Below are positions 36,386-45,380 of a stretch of DNA of 64,000 nucleotides, in pieces (the first letter of the stretch is position 1; the number at the start of each line of letters is the position of its first letter). Under the pieces are notes generated by a model. The model was not told where the DNA came from, ran no database searches, and worked only from the letters and a program-made list of their open reading frames with translations. The stretch is from contig JADKJU010000001.1 of the NCBI GenBank assembly GCA_016720855.1, forward strand, positions 613,501-677,500, in the 5' to 3' direction. This stretch comes from Betaproteobacteria bacterium. Lineage in GTDB: Bacteria > Pseudomonadota > Gammaproteobacteria > Burkholderiales > Usitatibacteraceae. The translations under genes and the position numbers were made by a program.

Positions 36386-38437
36386 TCAGAACCGGAACCG
36401 CGTGAGCGCGAGCTTTCGTCCGTTCGGCAGCGTCATCGTCGCCGTGGTGGTCGTGTCGAACTGCACCGTCACCGGCGCCACGGTGTCCGGAGGAAGATTG
36501 GGTGGCCTGTAAGCCCCAGCAAGAGTCTGCCCGTTGCGGTAGCTCCACCAGTTGCCGCTGAAGGTGCGCGGGTTGGGCGTCGGGTAGAGCGACAGGTACC
36601 ACACCGGGTTGCCCGCCTCGTCGTACATGTAGGCGGCGAGGTCCGCGCTCCCGTTCTGCCACTCGATGAAGAAGCCGCGGCCGGTCTCTGCCGCGTTCCA
36701 CCACCAGCCCGACTCCGGCACGTTGTCCTGGGGCGCCGCCGCCAGCCCGCCGGGCACGATGTTGAAGCGTTCGATGGCGACTGTTCCGCCAGGCCAGATC
36801 ATCGTCCCGTTGGACGCATCGGAGAAGCTCAGGGTGAACGGACCCACGCTCTGCGGGGCCGTGGGCGCGATGTAGGCACCCGTGAGCGTCTGCCCTCCCG
36901 TGACCTTGAGCAGGTCCCCGGTGAAGAACGAGCCTTCGAGTGACGTGTTGCCCGTGGCCACGTACCAGTTCGAGCGCCCCGACTCGTCGTAGAGAAAGGC
37001 GGCGTAGAAGATGTGGTTGCCGGCCACCTCGATGGAGTAGCCGCGCCCGCCCTCGGCGCTGTTCCACCACCAGCCGGTCTGCGGGGCCTGCGGCTTGCAC
37101 TCGCGCGTGCCAGGCACGGAGACGACGCCGCGATTGATGCCGCTGGTCAGCATCGAGGTCGCGCCCGTCCCGTAGCCCACATAGAACGTCGCGCCCCCGA
37201 TGTTGGCGGTAGCAACGCCGTTGATGATGTTCACCGCCTGGCCCTGCGAGGAGAGCACGCCCGTGACATAGGCCTGCAGGCTGGACGGGGAAACCGCCTG
37301 CAGTTGCCCCGAGGCGTTGAGCTGCGCGAGGACGCAGGCCACCGCCGTGTCCTCCTTGGTGCCGTCCGCCAACTTCGCATACCCCAACGGCGGGAACGAG
37401 TCCTTCGCGAGCGCACCTTTCACGAGCGTTGCGGGAGCCACGGCGAAGGCATAGACGCTGCCCGTCGTGCCCACGTCCTGCGGACGATACTGGATCGCCG
37501 CGGTGATATTGGACACCGTGGGCCCGATGCTGCCCGTCACGACCATCGGGAAGACGGGAGCTTCGGCCTTGAGCGTCACCACGGTACTGACTTCGTACAG
37601 CGCCGCGTTCAAGCTGCCGGGTAACGTTGCATTCGGGCGTACATCCACGATCGCCGAGTAGCTTCCGATGGCGACATATTCCTTCCCGGCGACGAACGTA
37701 TTGGCCGGCACGGTGTAGGTCAGGAAGTTGGTGCCAGGCACGGCGGAGTGGAATTGCGCCTTCATCTGCGGTCCCCACTCGCAGCCGAACGGTGCGATTT
37801 CGGAGAATGGCAGGGTCGCGGCGTCGGCGGCCCCGACACAGATGAGGTCATCCGCGTGCGATCCGTAGGCCGTGAAAGCACCCGTCGTGATCGTGAGCGG
37901 CAGGGCAGGATCGAAGACATATTTGCCGTTCAACCATTTGCCGCCGGTGAGCGTAAGCACCGGGGCGTTGGGGAACGCATCGCCGCCGAGATTCAGGGAG
38001 ATCGGGGTGCCGTTCACCGTGATCGTGTAGGTACCGCTGCCGAAGTACGAATTCAGGCTGGCGAGCGACGAAGTCCCGAAATCATTCCCGTTGAGCCCCC
38101 AGCGCCAGCCGCTGTCCCCGGGCACGTACACCAGCTTCCCGCCGTTGTGGATGCTCCCCAGGCCCGCGGTGTTGATGGGGCCGGTGAGGACGGGCGTCGG
38201 GAGCGAGGAGATGTTCGTGCCATCGATGTCGGCGCCGAAGCCGTAACCGTTGGTGGTGGGAGCCTGCGTGACCGTGGTGGCCGACGTCTGGACGTGCTCG
38301 ATGTTCTTCTTGACGGTCACCGACCGGACCTGCGCCAGCACATCGCAGGCGAAAGAGGCGAGGAGCGCCGCCGCCAGCATCGCGGCGCCACGAACATGGA
38401 CCAAGGAATGAGTGGTGCGAAGATGGGACGTCGTCAT
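36386..38437 (-). CDS. Secreted protein with C-terminal WWWN/GRGF repeat module (paralogue B)
   Basis: 683 residues from ATG 38435-38437 (purine-rich GAGAGAG upstream); the frame stays open to 38767 but a signal peptide (LVHVRGAAMLAAALLASFAC...VLAQ) fixes this start. N-terminal 290 residues are unrelated to paralogue A (GFGADIDGTNISSLPTPVLT; WRWGLNGNDFG). From about residue 345 it is nearly identical to A, including the tail LPNGRKLALTRFRF. Only 15 bp separate it from A, same strand: tandem duplication of the C-terminal half with different fronts. Confidence 0.8.
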   Translation of the reverse strand: MTTSHLRTTHSLVHVRGAAMLAAALLASFACDVLAQVRSVTVKKNIEHVQTSATTVTQAPTTNGYGFGADIDGTNISSLPTPVLTGPINTAGLGSIHNGGKLVYVPGDSGWRWGLNGNDFGTSSLASLNSYFGSGTYTITVNGTPISLNLGGDAFPNAPVLTLTGGKWLNGKYVFDPALPLTITTGAFTAYGSHADDLICVGAADAATLPFSEIAPFGCEWGPQMKAQFHSAVPGTNFLTYTVPANTFVAGKEYVAIGSYSAIVDVRPNATLPGSLNAALYEVSTVVTLKAEAPVFPMVVTGSIGPTVSNITAAIQYRPQDVGTTGSVYAFAVAPATLVKGALAKDSFPPLGYAKLADGTKEDTAVACVLAQLNASGQLQAVSPSSLQAYVTGVLSSQGQAVNIINGVATANIGGATFYVGYGTGATSMLTSGINRGVVSVPGTRECKPQAPQTGWWWNSAEGGRGYSIEVAGNHIFYAAFLYDESGRSNWYVATGNTSLEGSFFTGDLLKVTGGQTLTGAYIAPTAPQSVGPFTLSFSDASNGTMIWPGGTVAIERFNIVPGGLAAAPQDNVPESGWWWNAAETGRGFFIEWQNGSADLAAYMYDEAGNPVWYLSLYPTPNPRTFSGNWWSYRNGQTLAGAYRPPNLPPDTVAPVTVQFDTTTTATMTLPNGRKLALTRFRF

Positions 38438-38685
38438 TTTCTCTCTCGTTTTTTTTGAATTTTCAAGGGGCATGAACGACAACGGATGCCTGTGCGCGGG
38501 CCAGATGGTATCGCACATGCGGGCGCCGTGTAATTGTCCGACCGCATGACTGCCGGGCGGCGTGCGCCACCAGGACCGGGACATCCTGTCATGCGAAACC
38601 GCAATGCCGCCGCCGAAGCCGCCGGCGTCGCGGATGACGGCCCCGCTCGCGAGCTCGTAGCGGCCTCTACCTCTCGCGCGGAACT

Positions 38686-38973
38686 TCAGTCGTGCGCGAT
38701 GGCCTTCTCGGTGAACAGGTAGTCCTTCAGTTCCTTCGAGAACGTCGGATCCTTGCGCCGGATCCACTCCAGCAACATGGAAGCGTGTTCCTTTTCCTCG
38801 TCACGATTGTGGGCGAGGATCGCCCCGAGCTCGTTGTCCTGGCAGGCGTCGGCACGCTGGTTGTACCAGTCAATGGCCTCCAGTTCCTCCATCAACGACA
38901 CGATGGCCCGGTGCATGTCGCGCGTTTCGTGGGACAGCTCTTCAACGGGTTCGTGATAGCCGACGCTGGACAT
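38686..38973 (-). CDS. EncFtn-like encapsulated-ferritin family protein lacking a cargo-loading tail
   Basis: 95 residues from ATG 38971-38973 with AGGAG 6 bases upstream. The sequence HEPVEELSHETRDMHRAIVS, EELEAIDWYNQRADA and HNRDEEKEHASMLLEWIRR matches the two-helix EncFtn ferroxidase; ligand candidates are Glu32 and the E60-x-x-H63 motif. Such proteins assemble as annular decamers with ferroxidase sites at subunit interfaces. The usual C-terminal encapsulin-targeting peptide is absent: the protein stops at LFTEKAIAHD. No encapsulin shell gene is adjacent. Confidence 0.85.
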   Translation of the reverse strand: MSSVGYHEPVEELSHETRDMHRAIVSLMEELEAIDWYNQRADACQDNELGAILAHNRDEEKEHASMLLEWIRRKDPTFSKELKDYLFTEKAIAHD

Positions 38974-39251
38974 GTCTTTCTCCTGTTTCGTGGATGGGCA
39001 AGGATCGGTGAAGGAGCGATAGCCGAATGTGGTGCACAACGATGACCTGAAGAAGTCGGCGTGACCTGCCGGAATGCGATTGTCGAGATCGCTTTCAGCC
39101 ACCCACGAAGGGAGTCACGCCACCCATGTAGAAGGATACGATAGTTGAACTTCACCGGCCAGCGCGGGGACAGGGTCGCCTGGGCCCGATGCTTCGAGCA
39201 GGCACGCAGCGCCTGGCTTCCCGGGCCGTGCGGGCCGAAGCGGCGCGTGAA

Positions 39252-40637
39252 CTAGACCATGCGCTCTGGGCGCACCCAGTCGTCGAATTGCGCCTCGGTG
39301 ACGAGCCCGAGCGATAGCGCCGCCTCGCGCAGCGACGTTCCCTGCTCGTGGGCCAGCTTTGCGATCGCCGCCGCGCGTTCGTAGCCGACATGCGGGCTCA
39401 GCGCGGTCACCAGCATCAGGGAGTGCCCCACCAGCTCGGCAATTCGCGCACGGGCAGGCTCGATGCCGCGCGCACAGTGGGCATCGAAGCTCGCCATCGC
39501 GTCGGCCAGCAGGCGCGCGCTCTGCAGGAAGTTGTGGGCGATCAGCGGCTTGAAGACGTTCAGTTCGAAGTTCCCCGACGCACCGCCAACCCCCAGCGCC
39601 ACGTCGTTGCCGAACACCTGGCAGCAAGCCATCGTGAGCGCCTCGCACTGCGTCGGATTCACCTTGCCCGGCATGATCGAACTGCCGGGCTCGTTTTCCG
39701 GCAAGAGCAGCTCGCCCAGTCCGCAGCGCGGCCCGGAGGCAAGCCAGCGGACGTCGTTGGCGACCTTCATCAGGGCCACCGCAAGAGTCCTGAGTGCCCC
39801 GTGCGCGCTCACCAGGGGATCGTGGGAGGCCAGCGCGGCAAAGCGATTCCCGGCGCACCGGAAGGGGTGCCCCGTCTCCAGGGCGAGCCGGGCCGCGACG
39901 CGCTCGCCGAACTGCGGATGCGTGTTCAACCCGGTGCCGACGGCAGTGCCCCCCACCGCCAGTTCCAGGAGCGCCCCGAGGGTCGCGCCAATCGCCCGAT
40001 CGGCGTGCTCGAGCTGCGCCACCCAGCCCGACATTTCCTGCCCCAGCGTGAGCGGCGTCGCATCCTGCAGGTGGGTGCGGCCGATCTTCACGATGCCGGC
40101 AAACGCCGTTGCCTTCTCCGACAGCGTCGCGCGCAGAGCACGAAGCGACGGCAGCACGCTCGAGGTGAGGCAGGCCACTGCCGCCACATGCATCGCGGTC
40201 GGAATGACGTCGTTGGAAGACTGGCCGAGGTTCACGTGATCGTTCGGATGCACGGAGCGCGCCTCGCCGCGTCCGCCGCCCTGCAATTCCGAGGCCCGGT
40301 TCGCCAGCACTTCATTCATGTTCATGTTGGTCTGGGTGCCCGAGCCGGTCTGCCAGACGGAGAGCGGAAACGCATGCGGGTGGGCACCGGCAAGCACTTC
40401 ATCCGCCGCCTTCGCGATGGCGCCGGCTACCGCTGCGTCGAGCACGCCCAACTCTCCGTTGACCAGCGCGGCGGTGCGCTTGACCCGGGCCAGCGCCATC
40501 AGCAGCGCCTCCGGCATGCGTTCGGTCGAGATGCGGAAATGAACGAGCGAGCGCTGCGTCTGCGCTCCCCATAGCGCGTCGGCCGGCACCTCGATGTCGC
40601 CGAATGAATCGTGCTCGATCCTCACGTCCTTGCCCAT
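39252..40637 (-). CDS. fumC: Fumarate hydratase class II (FumC)
   Basis: 461 residues. Start taken as ATG 40635-40637, 8 bases after GGAGG; ATG 40641-40643 is too close to it. Motifs: SVWQTGSGTQTNMNMNEVLA, catalytic-site HPNDHVNLGQSSNDVIPTAM, GRTHLQDATPLTLGQEMSGW, and signature GSSIMPGKVNPTQCEAL. Oxygen-stable, iron-independent fumarase of the TCA cycle. Monocistronic in appearance. Confidence 0.95.
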   Translation of the reverse strand: MGKDVRIEHDSFGDIEVPADALWGAQTQRSLVHFRISTERMPEALLMALARVKRTAALVNGELGVLDAAVAGAIAKAADEVLAGAHPHAFPLSVWQTGSGTQTNMNMNEVLANRASELQGGGRGEARSVHPNDHVNLGQSSNDVIPTAMHVAAVACLTSSVLPSLRALRATLSEKATAFAGIVKIGRTHLQDATPLTLGQEMSGWVAQLEHADRAIGATLGALLELAVGGTAVGTGLNTHPQFGERVAARLALETGHPFRCAGNRFAALASHDPLVSAHGALRTLAVALMKVANDVRWLASGPRCGLGELLLPENEPGSSIMPGKVNPTQCEALTMACCQVFGNDVALGVGGASGNFELNVFKPLIAHNFLQSARLLADAMASFDAHCARGIEPARARIAELVGHSLMLVTALSPHVGYERAAAIAKLAHEQGTSLREAALSLGLVTEAQFDDWVRPERMV

Positions 40638-40759
40638 GGGCATGTCCTCCCTGCGTGGATGACCTCGGCACCGCTCCGGGTTACGCCCCAGTGTAGTCCG
40701 ACTCCGGCAAGGCGCCCGGCGCCGTCCAGCTGTGAAGCTGCTTCCGCCCCCGTGGGACA

Positions 40760-41110
40760 ATGCTGTCCATGAACGCGGAAGACGACTGTGTCGACACGGA
40801 CGAGGGACCGGCCGTCTCGTGCGCCACCTGCAAGGCGTGCTGCTGCCGGCTGGAAGTCCTGCTGATGGGCGAGGACGACATCCCGGCCGAATTGACCCTC
40901 CAGGATCCGTGGGGCGGATGGGTGATGCGCCGCCTCGATGACGGCTGGTGCGCGGCCCTGGATCGAAGCACGATGCTGTGCACGATCTACGAGCGCCGGC
41001 CGGTCATATGCCGCGATTTCCGGACGGGCGAAAGCGAGTGCATCGAGGAACGGCTCCAGCTTGTCGCTTCGCCATCCCGGGTACGCGCAGGACTCGTGGT
41101 CCCGCCGTGA
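40760..41110 (+). CDS. YkgJ-family zinc/iron-chelating cysteine cluster protein
   Basis: 116 residues (or 113 from the second ATG at 40769). Cysteine-rich segment CATCKACCCRLEV followed by WCAALDRSTMLCTIYERRPVICRDF, the CxxCxxCC...C pattern of the YkgJ family (putative Zn or Fe-S binding). Function unknown in general. Its TGA overlaps the GTG start of the RlmN-like gene (41107-41110), so the two are translationally coupled. Confidence 0.85.
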   Translation: MLSMNAEDDCVDTDEGPAVSCATCKACCCRLEVLLMGEDDIPAELTLQDPWGGWVMRRLDDGWCAALDRSTMLCTIYERRPVICRDFRTGESECIEERLQLVASPSRVRAGLVVPP

Positions 41111-42162
41111 CGGATCCCGCGTCGGCCGATATGCGCGTCGAACAGGTTCGGGATCGTTTGCGTGCCCTGGGCGCCAAGCCCTGCCATGAGCGCCTCGTGC
41201 TCCGCGCCTGGACGCAGTCGGCTCCCCTGGACAGCGGCCCGCGCCCGGCCGAGGACTTCCTTCCCCGCCAACTTCGCGACGCCCTGCCCGCCCTCGCAGC
41301 CGAATTGCGTGGACTCGCACGCCTGCGATCCGAGCACGCCGGCAAGGACGGTTCCGCGCGAATGCTGGTCGGCTTGGCCGACGGCCAGACGATCGAGTGC
41401 GTTCTGCTGCCTCGAGACGGCCTGTGCGTCTCCACGCAGGTAGGCTGCGCCGTCGGCTGCGTCTTCTGCATGACCGGGCGCGAAGGCCTCCTGCGCCAGA
41501 TCGGCAGCGCGGAAATCGTTGCCCAGGTGGCGCTTGCCCGAACGCTGCGCCCCGTGAAGAAGGTCGTGTTCATGGGCATGGGCGAGCCGGCCCACAACCT
41601 GGACAACGTCCTGGACGCCATCGAGCTGCTCGGAACGGAGGGCGCGATCGGCCACAAGAACCTGGTCTTCTCGACCGTCGGAGACTTGCGCGTGTTCGAG
41701 CGGTTGCCGCTGGGGCGCGTCAAGCCGGCGCTGGCCCTTTCGCTGCATTCGACCCGCGCCGGGCTGCGTGCGAAGCTGCTTCCACGCGCGCCGCGCATCG
41801 ACCCCGCCGAACTCGTGGAACGGGGGGAGCACTACGCGCGGGCGACGCGCTATCCCATCCAGTACCAATGGACGATGCTCGAAGGCATCAACGATGGCGA
41901 CGACGAACTCGATGGCATCGTCCGGTTGCTCGCCGGCAAGTACGCCGTCATGAACTTCATCCACTACAACCCGGTTCCGGGACTCGCCTTCAGGCGCCCC
42001 TTGCGGGGGCGCGCGCTAACGATGGCGCGCTACCTGAACGAGCGCGGCATCCTCGCCAAGCTGCGCGATTCCGCCGGCCAGGACGTGGAAGGCGGCTGCG
42101 GGCAACTGCGTTCGCGCGCCAAATCGCAATTCCTGAATCTCGATCAAATCGCCGCCTCCTGA
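41107..42162 (+). CDS. RlmN/Cfr-family radical SAM RNA methyltransferase
   Basis: 351 residues from GTG 41107, coupled to the upstream gene; ATG 41131 is an alternative start. Radical-SAM cluster CAVGCVFC with STQVG before it, MGMGEPAHNLDNVLDAI, SLHSTRAGLR, and C-terminal GGCGQLRS, whose Cys is the methyl-transfer Cys in RlmN. It probably methylates C2 of adenosine in 23S rRNA or tRNA. The context with a YkgJ-like gene suggests an accessory rather than the primary rlmN copy. Confidence 0.88.
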   Translation: MTDPASADMRVEQVRDRLRALGAKPCHERLVLRAWTQSAPLDSGPRPAEDFLPRQLRDALPALAAELRGLARLRSEHAGKDGSARMLVGLADGQTIECVLLPRDGLCVSTQVGCAVGCVFCMTGREGLLRQIGSAEIVAQVALARTLRPVKKVVFMGMGEPAHNLDNVLDAIELLGTEGAIGHKNLVFSTVGDLRVFERLPLGRVKPALALSLHSTRAGLRAKLLPRAPRIDPAELVERGEHYARATRYPIQYQWTMLEGINDGDDELDGIVRLLAGKYAVMNFIHYNPVPGLAFRRPLRGRALTMARYLNERGILAKLRDSAGQDVEGGCGQLRSRAKSQFLNLDQIAAS

Positions 42163-42221
42163 AGGGTGCAGCATCGACAGGGAGCATCACGCTCCCAGTA
42201 TCCCGATCACGAGGAACCATC

Positions 42222-43055
42222 ATGAACAAGACTTTCGTCCGAACGCTCATCGTCCTGACGCTGTGCATCGCCTCGACCGCCTTCGCCAAGCCCGACAAGC
42301 GCGGCTGCACCGACCACCCGCTCTTTCCCACCCGCATGCCGGAGTACTACATCGTCGACTGCCAGACGAGGGAATTCGACGGCTACGACTTCTTCACCGC
42401 GAAGCCACCGAAGCTCCACCAGGAAGGCAGGTTCACCTACATCGCCTACCTCATCGAGAACCGGAAGAACGAGCAGAGCGGCCTCGCGATGGTGCGCAAT
42501 TACGAGAACGCGATCACGAAGATCGGCGGCACCATCGCCGCGAGCGATCCGAACCGCTGGGTCAACGGCAAGGTCGTCGTCGACGGCAAGGAGGTCTGGG
42601 TTCAGGCCGAAAAGGGCAACGGTGCGATCTGGCTGCGCATCATCGAGAAGCAGCAGATGCAGCAGCACATCGTCGCCGACGCGGCATCCTTCGCCAACGA
42701 CCTGAAGGCGACGGGGCACGTCGTGGTGCAGGGCATCTTCTTCGACACCGGCAAGTCGGTGGTGAAGCCCGAGTCGAAGCCGGCGCTGGACGAGGTCGCG
42801 AAGCTGCTCAAGGCCGATGCCACCCTCAAGCTCTGGGTCGTCGGGCACACCGACTCGGTCGGCAAGGTCGAGGACAACATGCGGCTCGCCCAGGCGCGCG
42901 CCGAAGCCGTCGCCGCAGAACTCGTCTCGGCGCACGCAATCGCCGCGGCGCGGCTCAAGGGCTATGGCGTCGGGCCGCTCGCGCCGGTGGCAGGCAACGA
43001 TGCCGAGGAAGGCCGGGCGAAGAACCGCCGGGTCGAACTCGTGAAGCAGCCTTGA
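42222..43055 (+). CDS. OmpA-family outer-membrane/periplasmic protein
   Basis: 277 residues with signal peptide MNKTFVRTLIVLTLCIASTA cleaved at AFA. N-terminal domain of unknown type (about 25-160, YYIVDCQTREFDGYDFFTAK) and a C-terminal OmpA peptidoglycan-binding domain (about 165-277: VQGIFFDTGKSVVKPESKPA, VVGHTDSVGKVEDNMRLAQAR, GRAKNRRVELV). GAGGA lies 8 bases before the ATG. Probably anchors the envelope to peptidoglycan. Confidence 0.9.
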   Translation: MNKTFVRTLIVLTLCIASTAFAKPDKRGCTDHPLFPTRMPEYYIVDCQTREFDGYDFFTAKPPKLHQEGRFTYIAYLIENRKNEQSGLAMVRNYENAITKIGGTIAASDPNRWVNGKVVVDGKEVWVQAEKGNGAIWLRIIEKQQMQQHIVADAASFANDLKATGHVVVQGIFFDTGKSVVKPESKPALDEVAKLLKADATLKLWVVGHTDSVGKVEDNMRLAQARAEAVAAELVSAHAIAAARLKGYGVGPLAPVAGNDAEEGRAKNRRVELVKQP

Positions 43056-43077
43056 ACTGCCTGGCGGGCGACCCCTG

Positions 43078-44112
43078 TCAGGCGACAGCGACGAACACCA
43101 TGGCGCCGAGGACGACGGTTTCGCCCATCACCAGCATCGCCGCCTTCAACCCCACGCCGGCAAGAGCCCGAAGCGACGTCTTCATCCCGATGGCCGCCAA
43201 GGCAATGACCAGAAGCCAGCGCGACGCGTTGTTGCCCGCGTCGACCACCGCCGCGGGTACCCAACCCACGCTGCCGAGCAAGACGAGGATGGCGAACACC
43301 ACCGCGAACCAGGGCAGCACCGGTGCCGATCCTCCGACCCGACGACCGCGCACGTGCAACACCATGCCGATCACGATGCAGACCGGAAGCAGCGTGGCCA
43401 CGCGAAGCAGCTTCACGATGGTGGCCGTGTTGCCCGCCTGTTCCGATACAGAATAGCCGGCACCCACGACCTGGGCCACGTCGTGGATGGTCCCGCCCAG
43501 GAAGATGCCGGCGGTGCGGTCGTCGAAGCCTGCGATGACAGCCAGGACCGGGTACAGGAACATCGCGACCGTGGAAAGCGCCGTCACCGCGATGATGACG
43601 AAGCTCGCATCGCGCTCCGAATCGGCGTCCTTGGGCAGGACCGAAGCGATCGCGAGCGCCGCCGAGGCGCCGCAAATCGCCACGGCGCCGCCGCTCAGCA
43701 CGCCGAAGCGCTCGCCGAGCCGAAGCCACTGCGAAGCCAGGATCCCCACCCCGATCGTGAGGCAGATTCCGGCGATGACCATCGCGACCGTGGACCAGCC
43801 GAGGGATGCGATCTCCCCTACCGTGATGCGCAGGCCGAGCAGGGCCACCCCGGCACGCAGCAGCCCCCGGGACGCCAGGTCGATACCGACGCGGCAGCGT
43901 TCGTCCTGCGACAGGAAATTGAGGGCCATGCCGAGTAACAGCGCGAACAGCAGGGCGCTCACGTTCGTGCGTAGCGAAAGAAAGGTGGCGGCGATTCCGA
44001 CGACGGCAGCCACCATCAGACCGGGACGCGCCTCGTTCAGGCGGCCGACCATGTCCATGGGAAGCCTTGCCAAGGCTGGCCCGCCAAGCGCCATTGTGCT
44101 GGATTGATCCAT
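43078..44112 (-). CDS. YeiH/UPF0324-family putative anion (sulfate) exporter
   Basis: 344 residues from ATG 44110-44112. About ten membrane helices; family features LRAGVALLGLRITVGEIASLG, LSGGAVAICGASAALAIASV, GGTIHDVAQVVGAGYSVSE and GMKTSLRAL. Members are predicted sulfate or sulfite exporters of the inner membrane. Convergent with the OmpA-family gene. No LysR-type regulator adjacent. Confidence 0.9.
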   Translation of the reverse strand: MDQSSTMALGGPALARLPMDMVGRLNEARPGLMVAAVVGIAATFLSLRTNVSALLFALLLGMALNFLSQDERCRVGIDLASRGLLRAGVALLGLRITVGEIASLGWSTVAMVIAGICLTIGVGILASQWLRLGERFGVLSGGAVAICGASAALAIASVLPKDADSERDASFVIIAVTALSTVAMFLYPVLAVIAGFDDRTAGIFLGGTIHDVAQVVGAGYSVSEQAGNTATIVKLLRVATLLPVCIVIGMVLHVRGRRVGGSAPVLPWFAVVFAILVLLGSVGWVPAAVVDAGNNASRWLLVIALAAIGMKTSLRALAGVGLKAAMLVMGETVVLGAMVFVAVA

Positions 44113-44344
44113 TACGTCTCCGTCTGCCTGCATTGGCCTTCTACGCCCGGATCGCGGCATCGAACGGGAGGGATGCACGCTGATTCGCGTAGGTGGCCAA
44201 GGGTATGCGGCCGGCGGAAACCCTTGCTGTGTTCTCCGTCACAACTGGAGCGACCATCGGGCGTCGCCTCTCTTACATTGGTAGTCGGGGCTACCGCCCT
44301 GCCGTTTGCGGTATTCTCGCGATCGCTTCCGCTCCGCCCCAGCC

Positions 44345-44581
44345 ATGGACCTTCGCGACCAGATCATCAAGGAGGCGCTCGACAAGACGGTCGGCCCCTA
44401 CCAGCCGGAAAAAAAACTTCGACCCCGGCTCGCCCGCGTCGCGACCATCGCCGTCCTGGCGGTCGCCGCTGCGCTGGGAGTCGTGATCATCCTGAATCGG
44501 CCCGCCTCCAAGCTCCACCCGTCAGGCAACGACCGCAATCCCGTAACCGTGAACCTGCTGCCCGCACCCGAGAAGCGCTGA
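44345..44581 (+). CDS. Small single-pass membrane protein, unknown
   Basis: 78 residues: charged N-terminus MDLRDQIIKEALDKTVGPYQ, one helix (about 31-50, VATIAVLAVAAALGVVIILN) and a short polar C-terminal tail. No family recognised. It lies 4 bp before the next secreted protein gene, so they likely form an operon. Confidence 0.6.
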   Translation: MDLRDQIIKEALDKTVGPYQPEKKLRPRLARVATIAVLAVAAALGVVIILNRPASKLHPSGNDRNPVTVNLLPAPEKR

Positions 44582-44585
44582 ACCC

Positions 44586-45323
44586 ATGTCGAAAAATCTC
44601 GTCGCCTTCGCACTGCTGCTCGCGCTGCTCCCCGACACCTCATGGGCCCAGGTCGTCGCGAAGCTGGTCGGCCGGTACCAGATGGAGGTCCAGGGAGGCG
44701 ATATCCTCGAGCTGAGAGCCGACGGCACTGCCTGGCTGGCGGGTGACGAGATGAAATGGTCGGTCAAGGGTAACCAGCTCGTCGTCGGAACGGATGTCAT
44801 GGCCTACAGCCTGCAGGGGGACCGCCTGATGCTGACGTTCGGCGCCATCCAGCTGGCCTGGAAGAGGATCGGCGGCGCCGGCAAGGTACCCTCGGCCATG
44901 CAAAGCGCCGCGAACAAGGCGAAGCCCCAGCAGCCCTCCGCAGCGCCTGCGCCGGCCGCCACCGCAGCCAACGGCAATGCGCAGGACGACCAGGCACGGC
45001 AGGTGCTGACCAACAACGCGTGGTGCTCGTTCACCTACAACAAGACGAGTGGAACCTCGACCACCCGCAAGGTCGTCTTCCGTCCCGACGGGCTGATGAC
45101 GGTCAACGGCGGTGCGGAATCCTACAGTTCCGGCTACGGCGGCACCTACGCCGGGCAGTCGAGGACCGGCAGCGCGATGCGCTGGCGGCTCGAGAATCTG
45201 CGTGTGTTCGTGGACCAGGGCAACGGGGGCGGCTTCCAGGACATCGGGCTGACCGCGAACAGGAACTCGAACGGCTCGCTGATCCTCAGCGCCGGCGGGC
45301 GCGAATACTCGATGTGCAACTGA
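44586..45323 (+). CDS. Secreted protein of unknown function
   Basis: 245 residues with signal peptide MSKNLVAFALLLALLPDTSW cleaved near AQ. Two parts joined by an Ala/Pro linker (about 113-132): an N-terminal beta-rich domain with LELRADGTAWLAGDEMKWSV and GDRLMLTFG, and a C-terminal domain with WCSFTYNKTSGTSTTRKVVF and RWRLENLRVFVDQGN, ending EYSMCN. Two Cys in the C-terminal part may pair. Both halves resemble lipocalin-like or META-like strand patterns, but I assign no function. Confidence 0.65.
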   Translation: MSKNLVAFALLLALLPDTSWAQVVAKLVGRYQMEVQGGDILELRADGTAWLAGDEMKWSVKGNQLVVGTDVMAYSLQGDRLMLTFGAIQLAWKRIGGAGKVPSAMQSAANKAKPQQPSAAPAPAATAANGNAQDDQARQVLTNNAWCSFTYNKTSGTSTTRKVVFRPDGLMTVNGGAESYSSGYGGTYAGQSRTGSAMRWRLENLRVFVDQGNGGGFQDIGLTANRNSNGSLILSAGGREYSMCN

Positions 45324-45380
45324 CCTGCGCAATCGCTGCGGTCCCGCAGCTATTGCGCGGACCGGGAACAACGCCCCCAG

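Noticed and set aside
38974..39251. Small gene between the EncFtn-like gene and fumC
   Set aside because: Short frames here lack a ribosome site and coding character; I see nothing supportable in this gap.
39115..39858. 247-codon minus-strand frame overlapping the fumC 3' end
   Set aside because: Shifted frame of fumC; Arg/Ala-rich and without motifs.
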